Shown: positions 1 through 9,447 of the stretch, in pieces | How the letters are laid out: each line of letters begins with the position of its first letter | Position numbering within the stretch: position 1 is the first letter of the stretch | DNA from: Ipomoea triloba | Lineage: Eukaryota; Streptophyta; Magnoliopsida; Solanales; Convolvulaceae | Direction: 5' to 3' | DNA: 64,000 nucleotides | Assembly (NCBI RefSeq): GCF_003576645.1 | Contig: NC_044925.1 | Span: 20,879,113 to 20,943,112 of the forward strand | Program-made: the position numbers and the translations under genes | Notes under the pieces: model-generated | What the model saw: the letters and a program-made list of their open reading frames with translations, nothing else | Databases searched by the model: none | Told to the model about the DNA's origin: nothing

Positions 1-587
1 TAATTGTGGGGTGATTACAGCTTTTATTTATTATTTAAATAATTGAACTTTGATTTTTATTGATATGTCTATAAACTTCTGCAGTCTACTTCGTATTAAT
101 TTTAGATCTTTTGACTTGTTTAATATAAACTTTGTTTCTTTCCAATTTGCCTTAAAACATATCTTTCTCTATCATTTTTATGTGGATCTTCTTTCTTGGG
201 TTTCTGGTATGCCGCTTCTCTTTTGATTCATGAGATATTAAAGTGCTCCTTACATAGTTGCTGGGTTCTTGGTAAATATTTGTATCACAATTTGAGGCAA
301 ACACTGTAATACTAAGAGGACATCTAAAAGCTTACAGTGACAATACCTATCAAAGAAAACATAAAAAATGTTGATTATATTGTATGTGCCAATCAAGAGC
401 TAGTGTCATACACTTTAAAACGAGTAGAAATATCATGCCATGGTTTGACCTTGGCATCATCTAAACTGCTAGAAACTCAAAATATAAAAATTATAGATAC
501 TTCGCCTATCTTTCATATAAAGTCTTGGATAATCTCAATCTAATTTTATTTTATTTTAATAAGTGAGATATGCTCACAATATTGTCA
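1..587. other. AT-rich intergenic stretch, nothing recognised
   Basis: Low-GC sequence with no open frame that looks coding. The longest open frame (about 68 codons near 337-543) has no recognisable motif and ordinary AT-rich composition. No repeat boundary was identified. Confidence 0.6.
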
Positions 588-1160
588 TAGGGATGTCAAT
601 AGGGCGGAGTGGGGGCAAGGGACATAAGCCCCATCCCCGCCCCCGACTTTCTTCCTCATTCCTCGTCCCCATCCCCACGGAGATTATTCGGGGAAAGGGG
701 AATCTCCACCCGGCCCGTTTATAAGTTATAAAAAATTAAAAATTAAACATTAAAAAACATTTAAATAAATAACGCATATGTATTCATCTTCAACTTAAAG
801 TAGTATTCAATATTTTACAATTAAACATGTTATCTAAATATGTATTTTATAAGCATGACATACAATGACAAGAATGCTTTTAAAATTATATATATTATAT
901 ACAAAGTAATACATCTATGTGTTGTGTGACTACACACACACACACACAAATATATATATATATATATAAAATATCGGGGACGGGGCGGGCGACCTGGCAA
1001 GAGTACTCCCCATCCTCGCCCCCGTCCTGGGTAGAGAATTCAAAATTGCTCTTATCCCTATTTTCAATCCCCTATTTTTGTCCACATCCCCGACATCCCC
1101 GTTCACGTAGGGACGGAGAATTGGATTTCCCGTCGAGTACGAGTACAATTGATATCCCTA
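588..1160. mobile_element. hAT-like MITE with terminal inverted repeats
   Basis: The left end reads TAGGGATGTCAAT (588-600). The right end (1148-1160) is its inverted copy with one mismatch, TAGGGATATCAAT. Inside both termini are GC-rich blocks rich in GGGGCGGG and CCCCATCCCCG, which contrast with the AT-rich middle. The element has no coding capacity. An AC/TA microsatellite lies near the right end. I found no clear 8-bp target duplication, so the copy is probably old. The hAT assignment rests on the TAGGGATGTCAAT-type termini and is an inference. Confidence 0.6.
932..968. repeat. (AC)n(TA)n compound microsatellite
   Basis: About nine AC units are followed directly by about nine TA units inside the MITE. 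The overlapping open frames on both strands (about 917-1222) are by-products of this low-complexity sequence. Confidence 0.9.
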
Positions 1161-1530
1161 GATACCGACCGTGTAACATATATGCAATGTGTTTTTTCAT
1201 ATTAAGAACGTGGTCGGTCTAAACCCTTCAAATTTGTCAAGTAGTATCCAAATCATGGATTTTGGGCCTCAAACCATGTTTGGACAACCTCTTCTTTAAT
1301 TAAACTTTATTTCTTTAAACCCAATACTACATAATTAAATAATAAAGTAATCTAAGAGAAAACCAACCAATTCTTATACCGTGAGGGGAATCATGGTCCA
1401 AAAACGACACCGTTTTTTAAAGTAAATAAATGGTGGCCATTATGCTTAACAAATCATGCATTTATGATGTTCTCAGAATAAAATAAAATTGCAGTGTATC
1501 ACTGTATCTAAAATGAAAATAAATAACATG
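1161..1530. other. Intergenic, nothing recognised
   Basis: AT-rich sequence between the MITE and a tandem repeat. No gene or repeat boundary was recognised. Confidence 0.5.
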
Positions 1531-1975
1531 TCAAATGAAACTACAAAATTAAAATGATACTCTAGTTGTGCTGAAATTAAACTACAATATGTATAAAATG
1601 AAATTGAATAACATGTCTCACAAATGAGTGTATGCTGTCAAATGAAACTGTAGTTATATCAAAATGATACTTTAGTTGTGTTGTAATGAAACTATAGTGT
1701 ATATAAAATGAAATTGAATAACAGTTTCACATATTTGAGTGTATATTGTCCAATAAAACCGTAGTTGAATTAGAATTATACTTTAGTGGTGTTGTAATAA
1801 GACTGCAGTGTGTATAAAATAAAATTCAATAACATATTTCACATATTAAGTGTATAATAATGTCAAATGAAATTGTAGTTGAAACAAAATGATACTTTAG
1901 TTGTGTTGAAATATAATGGAATTATAATGTATATAAAATGAAACTAAATACGTAATACAAATATAATTAATTAGA
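1531..1975. repeat. Four-copy diverged tandem repeat, period 107-114 bp
   Basis: Units begin with TCAAATGAAACT-type sequence at about 1531, 1638, 1749 and 1863. Each continues through AAAATGATACTTTAGTTGTG, then ATGTATAAAATGAAATTGAA. The copies are clearly diverged from one another, so this is an old array rather than an active satellite. Confidence 0.8.
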
Positions 1976-2582
1976 CGGAACGGATTACAGGTATCATTTC
2001 TTTTCAGTAAAATTTGCCAAAACCAGCTTGCCAATACAAGAATTTGATCCAAATTACGTTATCATGCACCTCATATCGTCCTCCCACTCTTGACAGGGAT
2101 TCACTCATTCACTCTCAAATCTAAACTTCTAGTGCCAAGTGCCAAATAGGAATGAAGCACTATCGCCATCTACCTTGAGATGGTCTTCATATTATACATG
2201 TTGAATTGTAACTTGGCTTGGCTTATGCCACTTTTCCCAGGCCTCTTGAAGATCATTTGTCCTTGAAGATACTAAAAAATAGGTATCTCAGAAGAATATA
2301 TAATCCTGTATGTCTATTAAGCTTGGTTAATATAGGAGGCCAAAACTATCCTCCACAAACCCACAATGCAATAAGTCCATGATGGCAGCATGGGAATGGG
2401 CATTTTGTCTGCACTGATGGAACTGGAGTTCCATTCCCTGCAACTTTAATTTGTTACACAAGTTATGGTGGAGTTAGTTGTGGTCCTATACAGGCCTTGA
2501 AACAGACGGTGACATCCTTAATTACCCATCATCTTGGAAAACTAAATTATCCAATACTAACTATATTTGGATCTTCCATGAC

Positions 2583-2591
2583 TATAAAAAG
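2583..2591 (+). promoter_or_regulatory. TATA box of the LEA-related gene
   Basis: TATAAAAAG lies about 80 bp upstream of the ATG at 2664. This is a normal spacing for a plant TATA box with a short 5'UTR. Confidence 0.6.
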
Positions 2592-2663
2592 GCAACAAGT
2601 TGTAGGCTGCATATTACTCGCTATTCGCTGTACAATATTTGGCTTTAATTACCAATTCAACAA

Positions 2664-3941
2664 ATGGCGGCTGCAGCCAGCAGAGGTGCACACTCCATGA
2701 ATTTTTCCCATTTCAAGTAAGATTTCTATGTTTGCAATCATGCATTTTTTTTAAAAAAAAATCCAAAATGCCAATTATTACTCTATATATCTATTTTTTC
2801 TTCTTATAATCAAAAGAATGGAGATTGAATTCGAGACGTAGTAGTATACATACTAAAAAGCAAAAGCATCTTTGTTATCGATAAAAGAAAAAAAAAAGAG
2901 TAAGATAATCTTGTAGCCATTTCTATGCCATTGTGTTGAGCGGTCGTTGGTAAAGGCCAAATCTAGCACCTGGTGAGTGGGAGATTGTTGGGTGGAGGCT
3001 GATAAAGGGTAAAGGTCAAGTTCAACACTCGAAAATGTGATGGTGGAGGCCGATAATGTGTTTGGCCTAAGTGGTAAGGTTTAATCTCAACAAATGGTAT
3101 GAGAGCAAGTCACCGGTGGATTGAGTTGGGCGGAGGCTGGTAAAGGGTAAAGGCGAAGTCCAGCAGCCAGTGTTGATTATATACGGGGAATATAAGTTAC
3201 ATGGAAAAAATTAAAGTTACAAAATGATATATATTGTTGGATTACCGAGTCTGATCTTGGGCCATGTCATGATATACTAAAAGTGGTAATTTTACTTTTA
3301 TTTTTACGACTATTGTAGCATTGTCACATTTAATTTGACCATATTTTTTGAAACATTCTTTATAATATAGTTTTTGTTTTATATTTTCTCAATCTTTTTT
3401 AGCCTGAAGAATCAATGCCCCTACCATTGTGATTAAATCTTGTGACCACTCATTTAGAATGGTATTGTTCCATTTGGTTGTCTTTTTGCAATTTTCATTA
3501 CATTAATATTAATTACTAGGGCAATTCAATATTTTATAATCTTAATATCCTCTTCTTATTGAAAGAATGTTCATAAATGATATAATAAACAATAATTTGA
3601 GTAACATTTTTTTAATGAAACAATATCTAAAGTGAGATTTTGCCACCACTAATAAAATGATCGACGATTGGATGCTTATATTTGTTATTTACAGGCCAAT
3701 GGTGAGGAAAGCCAGCTACCACAGGAAAAGTGGTTCGCCGGAGATGATGAATGAAACCGTGAAATTGAACGGAGAAGAAGCAAAGAGCAAAAAGAAGGAG
3801 GAAACGTGGTGGATCCCGGACAATCGCACCGGAATTTTTTACCCCAAAGGCCAAAACAAAGTAATTGAGGAAGTCCCTCCGGCTGCAGGCACGGATGTTG
3901 GACCCATCAATTGGTTTTCCAACCATGAAGACTCTTTTTAA
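2664..3941 (+). CDS. LEA-related small hydrophilic protein, two exons
   Basis: Predicted late-embryogenesis-abundant-related protein of 99 residues. Such proteins are small, hydrophilic and linked to desiccation or seed maturation; a precise role is not known. Exon 1 is 2664-2716 (17 codons plus AA). The intron 2717-3694 starts GTAAGA and ends TTACAG. Exon 2 is 3695-3941. Splicing joins AA to G and rebuilds a Lys codon, giving a continuous frame. The N-terminus is Ala/Ser-rich and the middle is very Lys/Glu-rich. The C-terminal half carries the family block WWIPDNRTGIFYPKG followed by EEVPPAAG, and ends near WFSNHEDSF. An ATG at 3657 in the same frame as exon 2 lies inside the intron and is not the start. 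The 978-bp intron holds LTR-like repeat sequence. Splice sites were read by eye and no transcript was seen. Confidence 0.82.
2905..3185 (+). mobile_element. LTR-retrotransposon-like fragment in the LEA intron
   Basis: Near-duplicate stretches containing GGAGGCTGATAAAGGGTAAAGG (18 bp or more shared) recur around 2992 and 3131. TGGTATGAGAGC at 3095-3106 differs by one base from the primer-binding site TGGTATCAGAGC used by many plant LTR elements. No LTR pair or coding region was found, so this is a relic or a small non-autonomous element. Confidence 0.35.
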
Positions 3942-4124
3942 AACCATAAAAATGTTAATTAATATCAATGAATAAATAAAGTATATTTATAATTAGCATA
4001 AACCATGAAAAATTACAAGTTGTAAGCTATGTTCATGCATGCATTTGCAGCAATATAATATTTTTGTCAATTATAATCTTGTGTTTTTACAAGTGAATTT
4101 AATCAACTATAATAAATTACGACT
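3942..4124. other. 3' flank of the LEA-related gene
   Basis: AT-rich sequence with AATAAA-like motifs (for example AATGAATAAATAAA near 3967) that could serve for polyadenylation. Confidence 0.4.
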
Positions 4125-4238
4125 AAGAAGAGCTGGGTAACACCCAATGGTAAACAGATGCCTCCAATGGGGTTCGAACCCACTCCCTTTCGAATGGGAG
4201 GGTACACCGAGTGTCGCTTGACCACAAAGTCTTTAGCT
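4125..4238 (-). mobile_element. tRNA-derived SINE, minus strand
   Basis: On the minus strand an A-box-like TGGTCAAGCGAC is followed by a B box GGGTTCGAACCCC and then a non-tRNA body. The cloverleaf pairing of a real tRNA (acceptor stem, anticodon arm) is absent. This is the usual layout of plant tRNA-derived SINEs. It abuts the Helitron end at 4251. Confidence 0.55.
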
Positions 4239-4870
4239 ATTATTAAAATACTAGTTTTATACGCGCATTGCGCGAATGGGTTAATACCTAATGTTTATAT
4301 TTAAATAAATATTTGAAAGTATATCAATGCAAGATTATATAAGAGAAGTTTATACATGTGTAATTGAATGTCGAGTTTTTTTATTTAAATATCTAACTCA
4401 AAGTATATGAATCCAAGATAATATAGAAAATTCATTATAATTATTACTAAAATAAATGTTTGCAACCATGTAAAATCGATAATCTAAATATTTGGTCTAA
4501 AAATAATAGTGTAAATAAATACTACTTTTAATTTGAAATTTTCTAAGTGTTCTTAATTCTCTTTTGAGTAACATTGTCATTGTCTTCATCTTTACTATTT
4601 TGTTCTCTTCCTTTTTGTTGGTGGTGTGTTATTTGCAATTCAGATATTGTTGGTAGCATAGATGACAACGTCATGCAATGAGATTATGATATATGAGCTA
4701 TGGACTTTCCTTTAGGTGTTCTGCTTGGGGTTCATTTGGTTCAACCATTATTGTTGAATGAGTTATTGTGGATAAAGAAATCCCTAGTTTAAGAAAAAAA
4801 ATTAAATTACTTAATAAAAATTTGAAAACTTAAAATATTATGTATTCCAAAGATATTAAAAGGTAGTTTC

Positions 4871-5510
4871 TCGCTTCAATTTGCTGGGTAATAGGTTATT
4901 TGAGTACTTTCATTGCCAACAAATCCCCCAAGTAGTTAATATGATTGGTTTCAAACTATTCTTTTTTATTTTTTTTCATGGTATTAAAGAAATACATATG
5001 TGTCATTTTTTGGTGTAACTACTAATTTATTTAATTCAATAAGAGTAAAATAGAGTGTGATTCCGCTTCAATTTGTTGGATTATTATTTGAGTACTCTCT
5101 TTGTCAACCAATCTCCAAGTAGTTAATATAATTAGCTTCAAATTATTTTAATTTTTTTTTTCATAGTATTAATAAAATACTTGGTAAATAAATATATAAC
5201 ATTATTTTGTACTATAACTTTGATATTTAATTACAAGATATTGTAAAAGTAATATAATGAACAATGTAATGAATATCAATTGATAAATTTGAATGTAAAG
5301 AATCTTTGCATTAGAGAAAATAAAGACAATATAACTAATGAAATTGTTTATCTTATTTAATTTAATTTTTTGATAATGAATAATTTTTTCAAATAAAGGT
5401 ATTGTAGACACATAATTCTAAATTAAAGAAATACATATGTATCATTTTTTGTTGTAACTACTAATTTATTGAAATTAATAAGAGTAAAATAGAGTGAGAA
5501 ACTTAATTAT
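4871..5510. repeat. Diverged internal direct repeats in the Helitron
   Basis: A segment containing CGCTTCAATTTG, then TTATTTGAGTACT, CAAGTAGTTAATAT and AAATAGAGTG occurs at about 4871-5057 and again from about 5067. A shorter third copy of the AAAGAAATACATATGT...AAATAGAGTG part lies at about 5427-5500. Confidence 0.6.
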
Positions 5511-5852
5511 GTCAAATTTGATTGAGATGAGGTTCGAACCTAAGACCTTTCTTATAGAAATTAATGGGTAAGTTAAAAGTTAACAGAATATTAACGGAGA
5601 AGAGAATATTTAACGGAAAACTTAACGGATAATCATAAAAGTAATGTTAAATTAGGTAATCTCTATTAATAATATTAATCTGAATTATCTTAACCATCTA
5701 TTTGATTAAATAATTCATCAGAACCATCTATTTGATTAAATAATTTGACTGCCATTTTTCTACCCATTTTAGGCCTAACTCTCTTTGGCTCATATTAGTG
5801 TATATATATATATATAGGCCTAGCTCTCTTTGGCTCTTATTAGTATAGTAGA
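5257..5852. repeat. Helitron 5'-end direct repeat, copy 1
   Basis: This block matches 8402-8935 almost base for base. Shared features are GGACAATGTAATGAATAT-like starts, the GAGGTTCGAACCTAAGACC segment, the AACGGA-rich segment, and the terminal TTGGCTCTTATTAGTATAGT. The copy ends in ...TAGTAGAT, a second candidate Helitron 5' terminus on the minus strand. Confidence 0.75.
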
Positions 5853-5998
5853 TTATAAAAAAAAAAAAAAAAAAAACCACAACAAGGGTTCAAAAACGAT
5901 TACTTGAAATAGGTTTTTTTCTATTTTTTTTTTAATTTCACTCCGGGCCTATAAAATGTTTGGACCGACCCTATCTAGGCAGCTTCTCGGCCTCTGGC

Positions 5999-6163
5999 TC
6001 CCTATGGACAAGATACGGTAATAGATGCTTTGGAAAGACAAACCAGAGGATGAGATATTATAGATACTATTACCAAAGATGCGGAGCCAAAAAGCAAATT
6101 GTCTATCGGATAGACAATGGTGAAATACTCCAAACTTTTTACACAGGAGCCAAGCATAATCAC
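5999..6163 (+). pseudogene. WRKY-like zinc-finger fragment, copy 1
   Basis: In frame it reads WTRYGNR, then a nine-residue linker, YYRYYYQRCGAKKQI, and ends YTGAKHNH. This matches the WRKY domain plan (WRKYGQK, ~9 residues, Y-[YF]-[KR]-C-x4-C, ..., H-x-H). The heptad is altered to WTRYGNR and the first zinc Cys is Tyr. This copy is open over the whole domain. It lacks a start, a stop or introns of a recognisable gene and is best called a captured, decayed exon. Confidence 0.6.
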
Positions 6164-6230
6164 CGACCTGGAGCTCTCCTTCTAAGCAGGACCCGGCCTC
6201 CCTTTCAGGCAACACCCCGGCCCCTGGCTC

Positions 6231-6391
6231 CCTACGTATGAAAAAGATACGGTACGCATTAGAGGACAAACTGGAGGAAGTGATATTTTAGATGCCATTA
6301 CAAAGGTTGCGGAGCAAAAAAGAAAATTGTCTATCGGATAGACAGTGGTGAAATACTCCAAACTTATTACACAGGATCCAACCATAATCAA
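6231..6391 (+). pseudogene. WRKY-like zinc-finger fragment, copy 2
   Basis: This copy keeps the C-x4-C pair (YFRCHYKGCGAKKKI) and GEILQTYYTG. It has stop codons in the WRKY-heptad part, a 9-bp deletion relative to copy 3, and the last zinc His is Gln (HNQ). It is a non-functional duplicate. Confidence 0.55.
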
Positions 6392-7017
6392 ACACTAGGA
6401 GCTCGCGCAGCAGACTATATTCCCTTCTAAGTAGGACTTCGGCCTCACTTGCAGGAGGCACCGTGACAGCATAAATAAAGCAGGACGGTCAAATATAAAA
6501 TTCTATCATAGAGTAGAAAATGGATATTAGATAGTAGTTGTGTCATCTTCCAAATAGCATGTCAAAGTGGTAATGGATTTGAATAGTTATCTACAAACAG
6601 GTAAAAATATATGGCCAACTAAATGAAATCTCGTAATGGTTCCCCTATGACCACGACACATGCAAATCTCTCCTCTTGTAGACAGATCTTTTATGCCTCT
6701 GAAAAAAACACTTAAAAACTTAAAAAGGGAAGAAGGGCTGTTGAAATTTGTGTTACAACTGAACTTATAGATTATTGAGGAAATTTTTTAAAAAAATTTA
6801 GGTTCTTTTGTTCCTTTCTTGTAAAAAAAATTTAAATTTATTTTATGTAATGCTTCAAAAATATTTATCTCGAAGTGCAATTAATAGAATCACAACTAAC
6901 TACTACTTTGATATGCTCTGATCCTAGCTCTGATATGTTCTAATTCTAGCTCTGATATGCTCTAATCTACTGCGTAGATCAAGGTTATGATAAATATTCT
7001 AATATGAAAAAAAAAAT

Positions 7018-7084
7018 CTAAGGTTCAAAAACGATTACTTAAAATAGGGTTTTATTATTATTATTATTATTTTTTTAAATTTAG
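7018..7084. repeat. Dispersed repeat segment inside the Helitron
   Basis: A segment centred on GGTTCAAAAACGATTACTT occurs three times, at about 5887, 7022 and 7711. Each copy is followed by a T/A-rich run, then GCCC or GGGCCT. It marks tandem duplication of a 0.7-1.1 kb unit inside the transposon. Confidence 0.65.
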
Positions 7085-7605
7085 CCCAGGGCTTCCGTTG
7101 CAGGCAGGGCCTCCGGCAGGCGTTCCAGGTGGGGCCTGCGGCTCCGTTCCAGGCGTTCCAGGCCTCCGTTCCAGGCGTTCCAGGCAGGGCCTCCGGCTCC
7201 GTTCCAGGCAAGGCCTTCAACTCCGTTCCAGGCGTTCCAGGCAGGGCCTCCGTTCCAAGCATTCCAGACAGGGCCTCCGGCTCCGTTCCAGGCAAGGCCT
7301 CCGGCTCCGTTCCAGGCAGGGCCTCCGACTCCGTTCCAACCGTTCCAGGCAGGACCTCCGGCTCCGTTCCAGACGTTCCAGGCAGGTCCTCCGGCTCCGT
7401 TCCAAGCAGGTCCTCCGGCTCCGTTCCAAGCGTTCCAGGCAGGCTCCGTTCCAGGCGTTCCAGGCAGGGCCTCCGGCTCCGTTCCAGGCGTTCCAGGCAG
7501 GTCCTCCGGCTCCGTTTCAGGCAGGGCCTCCAGCTCCGTTCCAGGCAGGGCCTCCGGCTCCGGCAGGTCCTCCGGCTCCGTTCCAGGCAGGGCCTCCGTT
7601 CCAGG
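7085..7605. repeat. GC-rich minisatellite (GTTCCAGGC / GGGCCTCCGGCTCC)
   Basis: About 520 bp built from shuffled copies of GTTCCAGGC, GTTCCAGGCAGGGCCT and CCGGCTCC. Unit lengths are largely multiples of three, so all forward frames stay open for long distances; one frame gives FQAGPPAP/FQAF repeats. GC content is far above the surrounding AT-rich DNA. There is no start context, conserved domain or flanking exon, so I do not call it a gene. Confidence 0.85.
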
Positions 7606-7915
7606 CTCTGATCCTAGTTGTTATATGTTTTAATTCTAGCTCTGATCTGCTGTGTGGATCAAGTTTATGATAAATATTCTAATATGAAAAAAAAAAAAAA
7701 AAACAACAAAGGTTCAAAAACGATTACTTGAAATAGGGCTTTTAAAAAAAAATTTTGCCCTAAGCCTATAAAATGCTTGGACTGGCCCTATCTAGGCAGG
7801 GCTCCGGCATCCCTTCCAGGCAGAACCCCGGCTTCCCTTCCAGGCAGCACCCCAGCATCCCTTCCAGGCAACACCTCGGCCTTCCTTCCAGGCAGCACCC
7901 CAACCTCTGACTCCC

Positions 7916-8081
7916 TACGTATGGACAAGATACGGTGATAGACGCATTAGATGGACAAACCGGAGGAAGAGCTATTTTAGATGCCATTACCAAGGCTGCG
8001 GAGCCAAAAAGTAAATTGTCTATCGGATAGACAGTGGTGAAATACTCTAAAACTTTTTACACAGAAACCAACCATAATCAC
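7916..8081 (+). pseudogene. WRKY-like zinc-finger fragment, copy 3
   Basis: This is the most complete N-terminal half: YVWTRYGDR, a nine-residue linker and SYFRCHYQGCGAKK. It then has an in-frame stop where the other copies have Lys, and a small indel before the HNH end. It best shows the WRKY-like alignment, with WTRYGDR in place of WRKYGQK. Confidence 0.6.
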
Positions 8082-8143
8082 CCACTAGGAGCTCGCGGCA
8101 GACCTATATCCCCTTCCAAGTAGGACCCCGGCCTCTGGCTCCC

Positions 8144-8307
8144 TACGTATGGATAGACGCATTAATAGACGGATTAGAGGGACAAATCGGAGGAAGAGAT
8201 ATTTTAGATGCCATTACCAAGGCTGCGGAGCCAAAAAGAAAATTATCTATCTGATAGACAGTGGTGAAATAATCCAAACTTATTACACAGGAGCCAACCA
8301 TAATCAC
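8144..8307 (+). pseudogene. WRKY-like zinc-finger fragment, copy 4
   Basis: It is open from an ATG at 8149 and has an intact C-x4-C...H-x-H ligand set (YFRCHYQGCGAKKKI, then GEIIQTYYTGANHNH). The heptad region has been deleted and replaced by RINRRIRG. The frame runs open to about 8403. Expression is unknown; it is probably a relic like its neighbours. Confidence 0.55.
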
Positions 8308-8401
8308 CGACAAGGAGCTCACGCGGCAGACTATATCTCCTCTTCCAAGCAGGACCCCGTCATTCCTTCCAAGAGGCACCCCGGCAACCCAGATAAAGCA
8401 T

Positions 8402-8935
8402 AATGGACAATGTAATGAATATTAATTCATAAATTTGAATGTAAAGAATCTTTGGATGAAAGAAAATAAAGACAATATAACTAATGAAATTATTTTCTCA
8501 TTTAATTTAATTTTTTGATAATGAATAATTTTTTCAAATAAAGGTATTGTAGACACATAATTCTAAATTAAAGAAATACATATCTATCATTTTTTGTTGT
8601 AGCTACTAATTTATTTAATTTAATAAAAGTAAAATAGAGTGAGGAACTTAATTATGCCAAATTTGATTGGGATGAGGTTCGAACCTAAGACCTTTCTTAT
8701 AGAAATTAATGGATAAGTTAAAAGTTAACGGAATATTAACGGAGAAGAGAATATTTAACGGAAAACTTAACGGATAATCATATAATTAAGGATAAATTAG
8801 GAAATCTCAAGGAAAAATATAAATCTAAACAATATGAACCATCTATTTGATTAAATAATTTGACCGCCATTTTTTCTATCCATTTTAGGCCTAACTCTCT
8901 TTGGCTCTTATTAGTATAGTATAGATATTGATTTC
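8402..8935. repeat. Helitron 5'-end direct repeat, copy 2
   Basis: Second copy of the block at 5257-5852. It ends at the outer Helitron terminus (8934-8935 GA, minus strand TC). Confidence 0.75.
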
Positions 8936-9381
8936 ATTATTTTATATTTTAATATGTAAACAAACCTATTTAAATTTTATGAAGATGTAATTTTTAATTT
9001 TTTTTTTTACATTTATCAGCTTATCAAAAAGCTAATTTTACCAAACACTTTTAAGCATAATAGTTATTCAGATTTCAGCTTCTAACTTCTAGTTTTTAAG
9101 CTTTCAACTACTTTTCAGCTAGGTTTGTCAAATGTGTGCGAACGGTGATTGATGTACAAGATTTGATCTCAAAATTTTTTAATGGTCTAGATTGGTTAAG
9201 ATTCCAAGTTGAAGTGTGTGTGAATGGTGATTAAATGTGTGCGAACAAATTAAGTGTGTGTGTGTCAATCAATCTAGACCATTAAAAGTATTACATGGAT
9301 GCACAAGATGTGATCTCACGATCTTACCTAAGCAAGTGGTCTCACTGGAACCCTACCCTATATATATACATACATATATAT

Positions 9382-9447
<66 letters not shown>

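Larger units (their letters stand above)
4251..8935 (-). mobile_element. Non-autonomous Helitron, 4.7 kb, minus strand
   Basis: On the minus strand the 5' end reads A|TCTATACTATACTAATAAG at 8935. The 3' end has the hairpin CGCGCAATGCGCG, a short spacer, and terminates in CTAG|T at 4251. Insertion between A (4250) and T (8936) fits the Helitron rule, with no target duplication. No Rep/helicase gene is present. The interior holds a duplicated 5'-end segment (5257-5852 and 8402-8935), captured WRKY-like fragments and a GC-rich minisatellite. A second potential 5' terminus sits at 5852, so the element may have formed when a copy initiated or terminated at the wrong place. Boundaries rest on terminal motifs read by eye. 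Confidence 0.7.

Noticed and set aside
917..1222. Overlapping open frames on both strands near the AC/TA microsatellite
   Set aside because: They consist of microsatellite translation plus MITE terminal sequence and have no gene features.
3657..3694. ATG at 3657 as the start of the LEA-related protein
   Set aside because: These codons are intron sequence ending in TTACAG. Splicing from 2716 gives a better N-terminus with a TATA box upstream.
4135..4225. Possible tRNA gene (perfect B box GGGTTCGAACCCC on the minus strand)
   Set aside because: No acceptor stem or anticodon arm could be paired; A/B box spacing and body fit a SINE.
7085..7605. CRISPR-like array
   Set aside because: Units are contiguous, variable in order and have no unique spacers. 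This is eukaryotic transposon DNA.
7098..7670. Long proline/glutamine-rich open frames (up to 190 codons) over the GC-rich minisatellite
   Set aside because: Several frames on both strands are open at once because the repeat unit is a multiple of three. No start context, domain or flanking exon supports a protein.
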